Source: Chthoniobacter flavus Ellin428
GTDB taxonomy: Bacteria > Verrucomicrobiota > Verrucomicrobiia > Chthoniobacterales > Chthoniobacteraceae
DNA: 64,000 nucleotides
Direction of reading: 5' to 3'
Assembly (NCBI RefSeq): GCF_000173075.1
Contig: NZ_ABVL01000002.1
Location: 248,001-312,000, forward strand
Every line of letters begins with the position of its first letter. Within the stretch, counting starts at the first letter, position 1. Of this stretch, positions 18,314 to 27,642 are shown one piece after another. The position numbers and the translations under genes are program-made. The notes under the pieces were generated by a model. That model worked only from the letters and a program-made list of their open reading frames with translations, made no database searches and had not been told where the DNA came from.

Positions 18314-18562
18314 CTACTTGTTTTCCGGGAAAAACTTCGGAGCTTCACCCGGCTTCGGCAGAGGAGTCGCCGCTGCCGCTTCCGGCTTGGCCGCTGCCGC
18401 CGGCTCAGCTGCGGGTTTGGCTTCCGCTTTTTCCTCACCGCCCTTTTCGTATTTACCAAATTCCTTGGCTTCTTCCCCGGGCGAATCGCTCGTCGGGTGC
18501 ATTTCGCAGGCATTGAAAACAAACGCGAGGGCAAGGACGGAAATAATGGAAAGCCATTTCAT
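18314..18562 (-). CDS. Small lipoprotein with Ala/Pro/Lys/Glu-rich tail
   Basis: This 82-residue protein has a short hydrophobic leader ending in a lipobox (FNAC, Cys at residue 19), so it should be lipid-anchored. The rest is low complexity (AEAKPAAEPAAAAKPEAAAATP) and probably disordered, like a spacer or wall-associated tether. No domain is present. It precedes dgkA on the same strand by 12 bases, so the two may be co-transcribed. Confidence 0.7.
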   Translation of the reverse strand: MKWLSIISVLALAFVFNACEMHPTSDSPGEEAKEFGKYEKGGEEKAEAKPAAEPAAAAKPEAAAATPLPKPGEAPKFFPENK

Positions 18563-18680
18563 AATTAGCAGGGGCCGGAGGCTACCTGCACTTTACGATG
18601 ATACCAGCGAAAAAGATTCTCCGTGCGCTGTCCGCGGCACTACGCCGCAGGTGATTCGCGAATAACGCCACTCCCGCGAA

Positions 18681-18717
18681 AAATCCTGTTCATCTGCCGA
18701 ATCTTGTTAATCCTGTC
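18681..18717. repeat. Short imperfect tandem repeat before trpA
   Basis: Two related units follow one another here: AATCCTGTTCATCTGCCG, then AATCTTGTTAATCCTGTC. They end 16 bases before the trpA start, so they are probably within its leader. The wording resembles a dispersed intergenic repeat, but no second copy was seen in this window. Confidence 0.4.
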
Positions 18718-18733
18718 CCTCCCTTTTCAAGCC

Positions 18734-19534
18734 ATGCCCAATCGAATTGACCAGAAATTTGCCGATCTTCGCGCCACGGGAAAGAAAGCGCTCATCGCTT
18801 ACATCTCCGCGGGCGACCCCAATCTCGACGCGACGCGCGAACTTGCCTGGGCGTTTGAAAAGGCCGGCGTCGATCTTCTCGAACTGGGCGTCCCCTTCTC
18901 CGATCCGCTGGCCGACGGCGTCGTCAATCAGCTCGCCGCCAGCCGCGCTCTCGAAGCCGGCACCACCGTCCCCGGTGTGCTCAAGACGGTGCGGGAGATT
19001 CGCGAGCGTTCGCAGCTTCCCATCGTGCTCTATACCTACATGAACCCGATCTATCGCTACGGGTTCGAGGCCTTTCACCGCGACGCCGAGGCAGCCGGCG
19101 TGGACGGACTGCTCATCCTCGATCTGCCGCCCGATGAAGACGCGCAGAACGCCGAGCTTTCCCAGCAGACCAGCCTCAAGCGGATTCGCCTTATCGCCCC
19201 AACCACCCCGGAGAAGCGCATCGCCCAGCTCACCAACGGCGCCAGCGGCTTCATCTACTACGTCTCGCGGGAAGGCGTGACCGGCGAACGCACCGAGATC
19301 GCCAGCTCCCTGCCCGAACGCGTAGCGGCCATTCGGGCCACCACCTCGCTGCCCATCGCCGTCGGCTTCGGCATCTCCAATCCCGATCACGTCCGCCAGG
19401 TCGCGCAGCACGCCGACGCGGTGGTCGTCGGTAGCGCCATCGTCAAGCAGATCGGCGAGTTCGGCAAAGACCCGACGCTGGTCCCGAAGCTCGCTGCTTT
19501 CGTCCAGCCTCTGGCCGAAGCGGCTCACGCTTGA
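18734..19534 (+). CDS. trpA: Tryptophan synthase alpha chain
   Basis: This 266-residue TIM-barrel enzyme cleaves indole-3-glycerol phosphate to indole for the beta subunit. The catalytic Glu and Asp lie in LLELGVPFSDPLADG and DGLLILDLPPDED, and the phosphate loop is PIAVGFGISNPDHV followed by VVVGSAIV. The length is normal. The frame is open upstream, but MPNRIDQKFADLR is the family-like start. trpB and other trp genes are not adjacent here, so the trp genes are not in one cluster at this place. Confidence 0.96.
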   Translation: MPNRIDQKFADLRATGKKALIAYISAGDPNLDATRELAWAFEKAGVDLLELGVPFSDPLADGVVNQLAASRALEAGTTVPGVLKTVREIRERSQLPIVLYTYMNPIYRYGFEAFHRDAEAAGVDGLLILDLPPDEDAQNAELSQQTSLKRIRLIAPTTPEKRIAQLTNGASGFIYYVSREGVTGERTEIASSLPERVAAIRATTSLPIAVGFGISNPDHVRQVAQHADAVVVGSAIVKQIGEFGKDPTLVPKLAAFVQPLAEAAHA

Positions 19535-19583
19535 GCGTGGCACCGCGTCACGCGGAGCCGTTAACCTCGATGTAGACCCGGAG

Positions 19584-20057
19584 CTACTTCCGCGCCCAGA
19601 CGGTGACCGTCCGGCCGTCTTTGAGCTTCCAGTCCATCCGCACCACCGTGGTCTCGCCTTCCTTGGGCAGAAAGAAAAGCTGCCCCTCGATGGTCTTGAA
19701 CAAATAGTAATTCCCCGTGCCCGCGCCGTGGAATTGCGCGTCCAGCAGCTTTCTGTCCGCTTCGTTCCAAGCCGGTCCATCCACGGACAGGCGCGGCCGC
19801 AGATAGTGCAGCCCGGTAATGGGTTCACCGACCTCAATCCCACCCTGAGCGATCATGGTCGCTTCCGAGCCGTCGAAATGCTCTTCCCTGGTGCCACTTT
19901 GGAAGATGAAAAACTCGGGCTGCTTCAGATCAGTGACCATGATTCCCTCATGCTTGACCACGGAAACAGCGCCCTCCGGTTGCGCCTGCATCAGAGGCGC
20001 CGGAAGCAGCAAAGCGCCGAGGAGAAAAGCGAAGCGACTCATTCTTGGGGACGACAT
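19584..20057 (-). CDS. Small secreted protein of unknown function
   Basis: This protein of about 157 residues has a signal peptide (ending LMQAQ). The mature part is beta-rich and ends with a basic strand (MDWKLKDGRTVTVWARK). No domain is recognised. The start at 20057 is preceded by GGGAGAGGA, a reasonable ribosome site. An ATG at 20042 directly before the hydrophobic stretch is the alternative. It is convergent with trpA. Confidence 0.65.
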   Translation of the reverse strand: MSSPRMSRFAFLLGALLLPAPLMQAQPEGAVSVVKHEGIMVTDLKQPEFFIFQSGTREEHFDGSEATMIAQGGIEVGEPITGLHYLRPRLSVDGPAWNEADRKLLDAQFHGAGTGNYYLFKTIEGQLFFLPKEGETTVVRMDWKLKDGRTVTVWARK

Positions 20058-20095
20058 TCCTCTCCCATAGCACAGTCCACCGAAATTCCCAGCTA

Positions 20096-20656
20096 TCACG
20101 GCAGAAAATCGCCGACGCGAAGCGTCAGATCGGGAAATGAAAGCGGCGCGACTTTTTCGTCAGCACTTAAAACCAGGCTCTCGCGATAGCCATCCACGCC
20201 AGGCGAACGGAAAACTTCGAGTGCGTTATCGGCCAGATTGAGCAGCCAGTATTCGCCCACGTGATTGCGAGCGTAAGCCGGTCCTTTGTCCTTGCGGTCG
20301 TAGGCCACCGTGCTGTCGGAAACCTCGATCACGAGGAAGATTTGCTCCGGGCCCGCATGATGACCTTGAGTGTCGATCGCCGTATCTGCCAGACACAGAT
20401 CCGGCTGCGGTTCCGAGCATTCATCGAGAATGAAGGGGTTTCCCGGCGTAACGATGAATCGCTCGTTTGCTCGCTGGACGAAAAACTTCGTCAACCGATT
20501 CATCGCCGTCGCATGCCGATAACCGAGGGGCGCCTTAACGACGATCTTTCCGTTCAGCAACTCGACACGAACACGCTCGTTGAGAATACCGGCGCGCCCG
20601 ACTTCCTCGTATTTTCCCACTGTCAAGCGATAGGTAGGCGCATGGAGCACGCTCAT
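20096..20656 (-). CDS. Uma2 family (DUF820) putative restriction-like endonuclease
   Basis: This 186-residue protein is of the Uma2 type with a PD-(D/E)xK core: PQPDLCLADTAI, then FLVIEVSDSTVAYDRKDKGPAYARN and VGEYWLLNLADNALEVFR. The EVSDST...DRK spacing and the EYW strand are hallmarks of the family. The substrate is unknown. It is the second Uma2 gene in the window, and the two share only motif-level similarity. Confidence 0.87.
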   Translation of the reverse strand: MSVLHAPTYRLTVGKYEEVGRAGILNERVRVELLNGKIVVKAPLGYRHATAMNRLTKFFVQRANERFIVTPGNPFILDECSEPQPDLCLADTAIDTQGHHAGPEQIFLVIEVSDSTVAYDRKDKGPAYARNHVGEYWLLNLADNALEVFRSPGVDGYRESLVLSADEKVAPLSFPDLTLRVGDFLP

Positions 20657-20712
20657 GCGACCGAGATTGCCATAAGCTTACCCCATCGGCAAGCGGCGAC
20701 GGCGGTCGAGGC

Positions 20713-21939
20713 TCACGACCGCCGGTTCGCGAGCAAGCTGGCGTATAGATCGCGCACCTGCTGGGCGATGGCTTTCCAACCAAAGAGCGCTTCGGCGCGG
20801 GCGCGGCCGGCTTTGCCAAACTTTTCGCGCATCTCCGGGTTGGCCATGAGCTCATTGATACGCTCAGCGAGATCGCGGGAGAAAGTCTCTGGATGCAGCG
20901 CTTCGAACGGCGTCTCGCTCATCTGCGCCAGCGGTACGAGCCAGCCGGTTTCGCCGGGCAGGACGACTTCCTTGATGCCGCCCACGGCGCTGGCGACCAC
21001 GGGCGTTTCGCAGGCCATGGCTTCGAGATTGATGATGCCAAAGGGCTCATAGATCGACGGGCAGCAGAAGACCGCCGCATGGCTGTAGAGCTCGACTTTT
21101 TCGGGGACGCTGACCATCTGCTCAATCCAGATCACGCCCGGCCGTTTCGCCTGCGCTTCGGCGACCGCCGCTTTCATTTCCGCGGCGATCTCCGGAGTAT
21201 CCGGGGCGCCCGCGCAAAGGACGACCTGGAAGCCGGGCGCGAAATGCTGGATGGCTCGCACGAGGTGGATGATGCCTTTCTGCCGCGTGATACGGCCGAC
21301 GAAAAGCACATAGGGCTGATGGGGATCCACACCATATTTCTCCAGCGCCGCGGTGGTCTCGACCTTGTGATATTCATCGAGGTCGATGCCGTTGTAGATG
21401 GTGTGAATGCGATCCTCGCGAACGTTAAAGAAACGCAGGATGTCCGCCTTGGTCTCCGCGGAAACGGCAATGACCGCATCCGCCATTTCCAGCGCTGTCT
21501 TTTCCACCCAGCAGGAGAAATCGTAACCGCCGCCGAGCTGCTCGCGCTTCCACGGGCGCAGCGGCTCGAGCGAATGCACCGTGAGCACCATCGGGATACC
21601 GTAGTTCAGCTTCGCCATGATGCCTGCCATGTGGGTGTACCACGTGTGCAGGTGCACGATGTCGGCATCGATGTTCATCGTGTTCCAATCGAGCCCGCGC
21701 TGGACGGCGCCGAAGACCGAATGGAGCTGTTTCGGCGCGGTGTAATGCGAGGCATCGAGACCGAAGCCGGTGGCCTTCAGCGAAGGTGTGTCGATGCGCG
21801 CCTCGCGGTGCTCTTTGCCATAACAGCGCACCTCCACCTCCATGAGCCTGGCCAGCTCGCGGGAGAGATATTCGACATGCACCCCCGCGCCTCCGTAGAT
21901 GGTGGGCGGATATTCGTTGGTCAGGAAAAGCGTCTTCAT
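20713..21939 (-). CDS. Glycosyltransferase family 4, glycogen synthase-like (GlgA/GlgM type)
   Basis: This GT-B enzyme of about 408 residues begins MKTLFLTNEYPPTIYGGAGVH, given here as MKTLFLTNEYPP plus TIYGGAGVH. It has HLHTWYTHMAG, then NGIDLDEYH, LFVGRITRQKG and the donor-binding PSIYEPFGIINLEAMACETPVV. This is the pattern of the GT4 glycogen-synthase-like branch that uses ADP- or UDP-glucose for alpha-glucan or maltose-1-phosphate synthesis in actinobacteria and others. The product here could be glycogen or a related glucan. An upstream start (21957) would add six residues. hppA lies 30 bases upstream. Confidence 0.85.
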   Translation of the reverse strand: MKTLFLTNEYPPTIYGGAGVHVEYLSRELARLMEVEVRCYGKEHREARIDTPSLKATGFGLDASHYTAPKQLHSVFGAVQRGLDWNTMNIDADIVHLHTWYTHMAGIMAKLNYGIPMVLTVHSLEPLRPWKREQLGGGYDFSCWVEKTALEMADAVIAVSAETKADILRFFNVREDRIHTIYNGIDLDEYHKVETTAALEKYGVDPHQPYVLFVGRITRQKGIIHLVRAIQHFAPGFQVVLCAGAPDTPEIAAEMKAAVAEAQAKRPGVIWIEQMVSVPEKVELYSHAAVFCCPSIYEPFGIINLEAMACETPVVASAVGGIKEVVLPGETGWLVPLAQMSETPFEALHPETFSRDLAERINELMANPEMREKFGKAGRARAEALFGWKAIAQQVRDLYASLLANRRS

Positions 21940-21969
21940 GGAGCAGGAATGCGCCACGGGTGCGGCGCT

Positions 21970-24078
21970 TTAAAAAAGGATCGGGATAATGAGGATCGCG
22001 ACGATATTGACAACCTTGATCATCGGATTAATCGCCGGACCGCTCGTATCCTTGTAGGGATCACCCACAGTATCGCCGGTCACGCTGGCTTTGTGAGCCT
22101 CACTGCCTTTACCGCCGTGGTGGCCTTCCTCGATGTATTTCTTCGCGTTGTCCCAGGCTCCGCCGGAGCTGGTCATGGAAATACCCATGAACAAACCCGT
22201 GACGATGGAACCGACAAGCACCCCGCCGAGCACCACCATGCCGAGCGCGGGAATCGCCGCGACCAGCACCACCACAAGCACTGGCAAGAGCGCGGGAATG
22301 ATCATCTCGCGCAACGCTGCCTTGGTCACGATATCCACGCAGGCTCCGTATTCCGGTGTGTCTTCGCCTTTCAAAATGCCTGGACGCGCGGCCAACTGAC
22401 GGCGCACCTCGGTGACGACTGCACCCGCGGCGCGGCCCACGGCATTCATCGAAAACGCCGAGAAAAGATACGGCAGCAAACCGCCGATGAAGAGCCCGAT
22501 AATGACCTTCGGATCCTTGAGCGAAAACTCGAGCATGGTATTCAAGTCGGTCTCCGCGATATGCCGCACCTCGATGAGGTGATGCTTGAGATCCACGAAG
22601 TAGGAGCCGAACAGCACGATCGCCGCCAGACCGGCGCTGGCGATGGCATAGCCCTTGGTCACAGCCTTCATCGTGTTGCCGACGGCGTCGAGTTCATCGG
22701 TGATCGCGCGCACTTCCTTCGGCAAGCCGCTCATCACGGCAATGCCACCGGCGTTGTCGGTAATCGGCCCGAAAGCATCGAGCGAGATGATGATCCCCGC
22801 CATGGCCAACATGGCCATGACCGCGACCGCGATCCCGTAGAGACCCGCAAAGTGGTAGCTCAGCCAGATCGAAGCACCGATGCAGAGCACCGGCAACGCC
22901 GTGGCCTGCTGGCCCACCGCGAGGCCGGCGATGATATTCGTCGCGTGACCGGTGATGCTGGCTTCCGCGATCTTCCGCACGGGCTGGTATTCGGTGGACG
23001 TGTAGTAGTTGGTGATCAACACCGCCGCACCGGTCATCACCAGGCCGACGATGGCCGCGAGATAAATGCCGAGCGCCGAATAGCTCATCTCCAGGCCGCT
23101 CATGACATCGCGCACGTGCAAGCCCTCGCCGAACATCGACTGCGTCACCGGCCAGAACGCCACCGCCGAAACCACCGCGCTCAGGAGCACGCCACGCATC
23201 AGCGCCGCTGCCGGTTTGGCGGTGGTCATGTTCACGTAAACGATCCCGATAATCGAAGCGATGATCGCCAGACCGCCGAGGACAAACGGATAAATCACCG
23301 GCGCTCCCATGCCCACGGTCAGCGCCCCCACGAGCACCGCGCCAATGAGCGACACGGCATAGGTCTCGAACACGTCCGCAGCCATGCCCGCGCAGTCACC
23401 GACGTTATCGCCCACGTTGTCCGCGATTGTCGCCGGGTTGCGCGGATCGTCTTCGTCGAGATTCGATTCCACCTTGCCCACGAGGTCCGCACCGACATCC
23501 GCCGCCTTGGTGTAAATGCCGCCGCCGAGCCGCGCGAAGACCGAGATCAGCGAAGCACCGAGCGCCACGCCGACCAGCGAGGACAATGCCTTGCCCGGGT
23601 TGATCTTGTTCATCACCAGCCAGAAAATTCCCACTGAGAGCAGCGCCAGGCCGACTACGAGAAGCCCGGTCACCGCACCGCCGTTGAAGGCCGCCTGCAG
23701 CGCCTTTTTGCGGCTCTCCGTTGCGCCTTGCGCGGTGCGCACATTGGCCATCACCGCGATACGCATGCCGATGAAGCCCGCAGTCAGCGAACAGACCGCG
23801 CCGAGCAGGAACCCCACGGCGGTCGGCAGATCTTTGAAGATCGCCAGCAGGATGACCAACACCACGGCGATCATCGCGATCGAGCGTACCTGACGGCCGA
23901 GATAAGCCTTCGCGCCCTCCTCGATCGCAGCGGCGATCTGCTTCATCCGGTCATTGCCGGCGGAAGACGACAGGATCGTCCTGATTAGGAAAAACGCGAA
24001 GCCGAGCCCAAGGACCGCACACACCAAGGACAAGGTCAGACCGGAATCAACGAAAAAGCTGGCGACAACGGCAGACAT
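21970..24078 (-). CDS. hppA: Membrane-bound proton-pumping pyrophosphatase
   Basis: This 702-residue protein has about 16 transmembrane segments. It hydrolyses pyrophosphate and pumps H+ (or Na+) across the inner membrane. The substrate motif is [20 protein letters not shown], followed by [25 protein letters not shown]. The stretch [12 protein letters not shown] carries Lys at the position that separates K+-independent (Lys) from K+-dependent (Ala) enzymes, so a K+-independent H+ pump is predicted. The PPi released by ADP-glucose and nucleotide synthesis would be its substrate. The glycosyltransferase gene follows by 30 bases on the same strand. Confidence 0.95.
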   Translation of the reverse strand: MSAVVASFFVDSGLTLSLVCAVLGLGFAFFLIRTILSSSAGNDRMKQIAAAIEEGAKAYLGRQVRSIAMIAVVLVILLAIFKDLPTAVGFLLGAVCSLTAGFIGMRIAVMANVRTAQGATESRKKALQAAFNGGAVTGLLVVGLALLSVGIFWLVMNKINPGKALSSLVGVALGASLISVFARLGGGIYTKAADVGADLVGKVESNLDEDDPRNPATIADNVGDNVGDCAGMAADVFETYAVSLIGAVLVGALTVGMGAPVIYPFVLGGLAIIASIIGIVYVNMTTAKPAAALMRGVLLSAVVSAVAFWPVTQSMFGEGLHVRDVMSGLEMSYSALGIYLAAIVGLVMTGAAVLITNYYTSTEYQPVRKIAEASITGHATNIIAGLAVGQQATALPVLCIGASIWLSYHFAGLYGIAVAVMAMLAMAGIIISLDAFGPITDNAGGIAVMSGLPKEVRAITDELDAVGNTMKAVTKGYAIASAGLAAIVLFGSYFVDLKHHLIEVRHIAETDLNTMLEFSLKDPKVIIGLFIGGLLPYLFSAFSMNAVGRAAGAVVTEVRRQLAARPGILKGEDTPEYGACVDIVTKAALREMIIPALLPVLVVVLVAAIPALGMVVLGGVLVGSIVTGLFMGISMTSSGGAWDNAKKYIEEGHHGGKGSEAHKASVTGDTVGDPYKDTSGPAINPMIKVVNIVAILIIPILF

Positions 24079-24219
24079 AAAACTCTCTGTAAGGGGGAAA
24101 AGAGCGCGGAGTGTATGGCCTTTCTCCTATCTGGCAACGCCTAATTGTGGCAATCCCGTATCGTTGTCGGTACACCGTTTTTCTTGTGCCCGGGGCGGCT
24201 TTCCGGCTCATTCCGCGAC

Positions 24220-24651
24220 ATGAGCAAGAAGTCCACGCAATCCTGGATGGTGAAATCCGAGCCGACCGCCTACGGTTGGTCCACTTTCGTGGACGATGGC
24301 CGCACGGCCTGGACCGGCGTGCGCAACTTCACCGCCCGGCTCAACCTGCGCGCCATGCGCAAGGGCGACCGCGTGCTCTTTTACCACAGCGTCGAGGGCA
24401 AGGAGATCGTGGGCCTGGCCGAGGTCGCGGCGGAAGCGTATCCCGACCCGACGGCCAAGGAAGGCGACTGGTCCTGTGTGGATCTGGTGCCGGTGAAGCC
24501 GCTCCCCCGCCCCGTGACTTTGGCGGAGATCAAGGAGAACCCGAAGCTGCAGGAGATGAAGCTGTTGCGCCAATCCCGCCTGTCGGTCATGCCGATCACG
24601 CCAGCCGAGTTCGCTGAGATCGAGCGGATGAGCAAAACGAAGTCGAAATAG
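24220..24651 (+). CDS. EVE domain protein
   Basis: This 143-residue single-domain protein begins with SWMVKSEPTAYGWSTF, then has WTGVRNFTARLNLRAMRKGDRVLFYHS and IVGLAEVAAEAYPDPTA, all characteristic of the EVE (PUA-like) fold. EVE domains bind modified bases in DNA or RNA and are often linked to restriction or RNA modification. This stand-alone form is common in many bacteria. The frame is open upstream to 24145, but MSKKSTQSWMVKSEP is the expected start. Confidence 0.9.
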   Translation: MSKKSTQSWMVKSEPTAYGWSTFVDDGRTAWTGVRNFTARLNLRAMRKGDRVLFYHSVEGKEIVGLAEVAAEAYPDPTAKEGDWSCVDLVPVKPLPRPVTLAEIKENPKLQEMKLLRQSRLSVMPITPAEFAEIERMSKTKSK

Positions 24652-24806
24652 CAGCGCGCCAGGCTTCGCCTCGGACTTCCACTGGCAAAATCTCTTTTTG
24701 CCAAAATTCGAAAGACAAAAAGACGGCCCGCCGGCGTTAAGAAACATTTAGCCCCGGCTGAATATCCTTGACCATCACCGCCCTAATTTGGGCAAATACG
24801 GCAACT

Positions 24807-25085
24807 ATGAGAGAAATGGTGGCGTTGCTTCTTGGGGTCGTGCTGATCGCGACCGGCTGGGAAAAGTCCTATAGGGACCACTGCATTTTTATCGCCGCGA
24901 CGATTTCGCGAGGAGGCGGTTTCTTTACTTCTCAACCAGCAGCGAATGGTCCGGCCGTGCCGGCCACCGTTCATAGCGATCCATCCTGGATGCAGCAAAA
25001 GAGCGTCTTGGACAGCACCAAGCAATCGGGCGTGGATCGCTCTGGCGTCCACACCAACGAACCCCTGCTCCATCAAACCCGCTAA
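24807..25085 (+). CDS. Small membrane-anchored or secreted protein, unknown function
   Basis: This 92-residue protein has an N-terminal hydrophobic segment (MVALLLGVVLIATGW) and a polar Ser/Gln-rich rest. No domain is visible. The gene 5 bases downstream has the same design, and both contain PSWM followed by a Gln-rich stretch, so they may be distant paralogs in one operon. An alternative start at 24768 would only lengthen the leader. Confidence 0.5.
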   Translation: MREMVALLLGVVLIATGWEKSYRDHCIFIAATISRGGGFFTSQPAANGPAVPATVHSDPSWMQQKSVLDSTKQSGVDRSGVHTNEPLLHQTR

Positions 25086-25090
25086 CGAAT

Positions 25091-25342
25091 ATGGGTAAGC
25101 TCATCGGCTGGATGCTCTATTTTGGATTCCTGGCAGCGATCGTCATGATCGGCTGGCAACAACCGCTCAAAGTTCAATTTGGACTGAAGCCCACTCCGTC
25201 CACGTCGGCGCCGACGTTCTCCAGTGCGCAACCCCAGGGGACGCCGCCTTCGTGGATGAGCGACCAACGCCGCTGGGACACGACCAATCACGCCACTTCG
25301 GCCCCCGCCACCCCGCCCGCGGATTCGCAGTCAGTGCCGTAA
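25091..25342 (+). CDS. Small membrane-anchored protein, unknown function
   Basis: This 83-residue protein has one N-terminal transmembrane helix (WMLYFGFLAAIVMIGW) and a Pro/Ser/Thr/Ala-rich, probably unstructured tail. It shares the PSWM motif with the upstream small gene and starts 5 bases after it. The function is unknown. A reversed topology (tail outside) is likely because the N-terminus is short and basic. Confidence 0.55.
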   Translation: MGKLIGWMLYFGFLAAIVMIGWQQPLKVQFGLKPTPSTSAPTFSSAQPQGTPPSWMSDQRRWDTTNHATSAPATPPADSQSVP

Positions 25343-25432
25343 AAGGACGCGTCGGACGCGCAGGCCAATCCCGCTGCGCTTTCCGCGCGACAAGGCTTGC
25401 CTCCGAATACTCGGAGCCGATTTGCTAGCGGG

Positions 25433-26929
25433 ATGTTCGCCCCGTTGACCCCGCAAATCTTTACCCGTGCCCGCTGGATTTTTGCCCGGGCCTTGGGGGC
25501 GATTTTCTTTTGTGCCTTTGCTTCGCTCGGGGTGCAGATTCGCGGCCTGGCGGGCGAGAACGGCATCTCCCCCGCGCAAAAATTCCTCGACGCCGTGTGG
25601 AATCAACTCGGTGCTCAGGCGCTGGTCGAAGTGCTGACCCTCTGCTGGATCAATGCCGGCGACACCATGCTGGTCACGCTCTGCGTCGTGGGCGCGCTGC
25701 TCTCCATCGTCATGATCTGCGGGCGCTGCCCCGGCCTGTGCTCGCTGCTCCTGTGGGCGCTGTACCTTTCGCTGTGCTGGATCGCCACTCCATTCACGAA
25801 TTTCCAATGGGACGCGCTCCTCCTCGAAACCGCCCTCCCCGCCGCGTTGCTGCTGCCTTGGAAATGGCGCGCGGACTGGCTTCGCTGGCGGCCTTCGCAA
25901 CAGGCCGGGCTGTGGCTGCTCTGGTGGTTGCTCTTCCGTCTCATGTTCGAATCCGGCGCGGTCAAGCTCAGCGCCGGCGATTCCAATTGGTGGTCCCTCG
26001 CGGCCCTGGATTACCACTTCGAGACGCAACCGCTCCCGCTCTGGACCGCCTGGTACGCCAACCAGATCCCCGATGGCATCCTGTCCATGGTGACGCTCAT
26101 CATGTTCATCATCGAACTGGGTGCCCCGTTTCTCATCCTCGCGCCGGGACGCTGGCGGCACGGCGGAGCCTGGGCGCTCATCGCCTTGCAGGTGGGCATT
26201 CTCGCCACCGGCAACTACACGTTCTTCAATTGGCTTACCATCGCACTGTGTCTGCTGCTTTTCGATGACACCGCATGGCCCCTGCGCCTCACGCGGATGA
26301 AGGCGTCCGGGCCCCAGCCCGAACCGTGGTCGATCCTCGCGCGACTCGGTCTCTGGTCGCTGATCGCCGTGGACGTTTCGGTCACGATCGGGCCGCTCCT
26401 CTCCTCGCCGGTGCCCATGCGGATCTGGAATCCGCGTCCGTGGCTTCTCTCCCGGGTGCTTGCCCCCACCATGAGCTTCAACGGCTACGGCCTCTTTCGC
26501 GTGATGACCACCTCGCGCCACGAGATCAGCGTGGAAGGCAGCGACGACGGCGAGCACTGGCGCGCCTACGAATTCCGCTGGAAGCCCGGCGACGTCAACG
26601 CCCGCCCGGGTCTCGTCGCACCCCACCAGCCACGACTCGACTGGCAGATGTGGTTCGCTGCGTTGAGCAATCTGCAGGACAACCCATGGTTCGTGAATTT
26701 CCTCGTCCGCCTGCTCCAGGGCTCCCCCGAGGTGCTCGGCCTCCTGAAAGACAATCCCTTCCCCGATCACCCACCCCGCTACCTCCGCGCGGTGGTCTAC
26801 GACTACCATTTCACGCGCTACGGCGACGGGCATCCCGGCTGGTGGAAGCGGGAGCCGCTCGGCCTCTATTGCCCACCCATCACGCTCAAGGACGGCCGGC
26901 CTACGCTGGTTGAACCCGCGGGAAAATGA
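25433..26929 (+). CDS. Lipase maturation factor family protein (LMF1-like)
   Basis: This membrane protein of about 498 residues has around nine hydrophobic segments in its first two thirds. The soluble C-terminal part carries the LMF signature: YGLFRVMTTSRHEI, VEGSDDGEHWRAYEF, KPGDVNARP, PHQPRLDWQMWFAAL. In animals LMF1 helps fold secreted lipases in the ER; bacterial homologues are uncharacterised. PHQPRLDWQMW is the best-conserved family segment. The ATG at 25433 is preferred over one at 25397 because it sits closer to the first membrane segment. Confidence 0.85.
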   Translation: MFAPLTPQIFTRARWIFARALGAIFFCAFASLGVQIRGLAGENGISPAQKFLDAVWNQLGAQALVEVLTLCWINAGDTMLVTLCVVGALLSIVMICGRCPGLCSLLLWALYLSLCWIATPFTNFQWDALLLETALPAALLLPWKWRADWLRWRPSQQAGLWLLWWLLFRLMFESGAVKLSAGDSNWWSLAALDYHFETQPLPLWTAWYANQIPDGILSMVTLIMFIIELGAPFLILAPGRWRHGGAWALIALQVGILATGNYTFFNWLTIALCLLLFDDTAWPLRLTRMKASGPQPEPWSILARLGLWSLIAVDVSVTIGPLLSSPVPMRIWNPRPWLLSRVLAPTMSFNGYGLFRVMTTSRHEISVEGSDDGEHWRAYEFRWKPGDVNARPGLVAPHQPRLDWQMWFAALSNLQDNPWFVNFLVRLLQGSPEVLGLLKDNPFPDHPPRYLRAVVYDYHFTRYGDGHPGWWKREPLGLYCPPITLKDGRPTLVEPAGK

Positions 26930-27018
26930 ATGGCCTCTTGCCAGCCAGCGTAAATGCGGCAGATTTCCTTTGAAGACAACGGCCCGGTCTTCCGTCTCAT
27001 GTCCAGAACCTCTATTCC

Positions 27019-27579
27019 ATGAACAATCTCGCTCGCATCTCCAGTCTGGTCGCCGCCCTTTGCCTGGCCATTCCGGCGACGGGATTCAGCCATGACCACG
27101 GAGACCACGGAGACCACGGAGACCACGGAGGCCATGGAGGGAGCAACGGCAACTGGCACGGCGGTGGCGGAAGCTGGCACGGAGGTGGTCACGGCTATTA
27201 CTCCCACGGCCACTCCTACGGCTACGGTTCTCACGTGCATTTCTACGGCTACGGTGGCTATTCCCCCTTCTACTCCTACTATCCGTACTACTCCGCGCCC
27301 TACTATGATGGTGGCTACGCTGCGGACGCGTATTACGACGGCGATGCTCCCGACGCTCCCGCCCCGACCTACCGGGGCGCACGCGTGGAAGACCATGGCG
27401 ACAACCTGGCCGTGGACGTGCAGCGCGCGCTCCGCCACGATGGCTATTATCACGGCGGCATCGATGGCGACATCGGCGCCGGCACCCGCGCGGCCATCCG
27501 CCAGTATCAGTACGATCACAGCCTGGAAGTGACCGGCCGGATCGACAGGGCGCTGCTCCGCTCGATGGGCCTCGACTAA
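27019..27579 (+). CDS. Secreted His/Gly/Tyr-rich protein with peptidoglycan-binding domain
   Basis: This 186-residue protein has a signal peptide (about 1-23) and then a low-complexity region rich in His, Gly and Tyr (HDHGDHGDHGDHGGHGG, later SYGYGSH and YSPFYSYYPYYS). A short peptidoglycan_binding_1 domain follows at the C-terminus (AVDVQRALRHDGYYHGGIDG, then GAGTRAAIRQYQYDHSL). The His-rich part might bind metal. The first His repeats are encoded by a tandem 9-base DNA repeat (GGAGACCAC). It probably sits on the cell wall. Confidence 0.8.
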   Translation: MNNLARISSLVAALCLAIPATGFSHDHGDHGDHGDHGGHGGSNGNWHGGGGSWHGGGHGYYSHGHSYGYGSHVHFYGYGGYSPFYSYYPYYSAPYYDGGYAADAYYDGDAPDAPAPTYRGARVEDHGDNLAVDVQRALRHDGYYHGGIDGDIGAGTRAAIRQYQYDHSLEVTGRIDRALLRSMGLD

Positions 27580-27642
27580 CCAGTGCGCTTCGCTAGCGGC
27601 GGCGCATTGACACAACGGACAGTGGCCGCATATTCGCGGGCT

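Noticed and set aside
20893..23637. Long open frame of about 900 codons opposite hppA and the glycosyltransferase
   Set aside because: It crosses two real genes on the other strand, is His/Arg/Asp-rich, and has no known motif.
27095..27130. Tandem 9-base units considered as a CRISPR-like array
   Set aside because: The units are in frame inside a coding region with no spacers; they encode the His-rich repeats.
27607..27636. Possible promoter TTGACA with TATTCG about 18 bases downstream, before the DUF362 gene
   Set aside because: The -10 box matches poorly and transcription would begin at the GTG itself. Kept only as a note in the gene entry.
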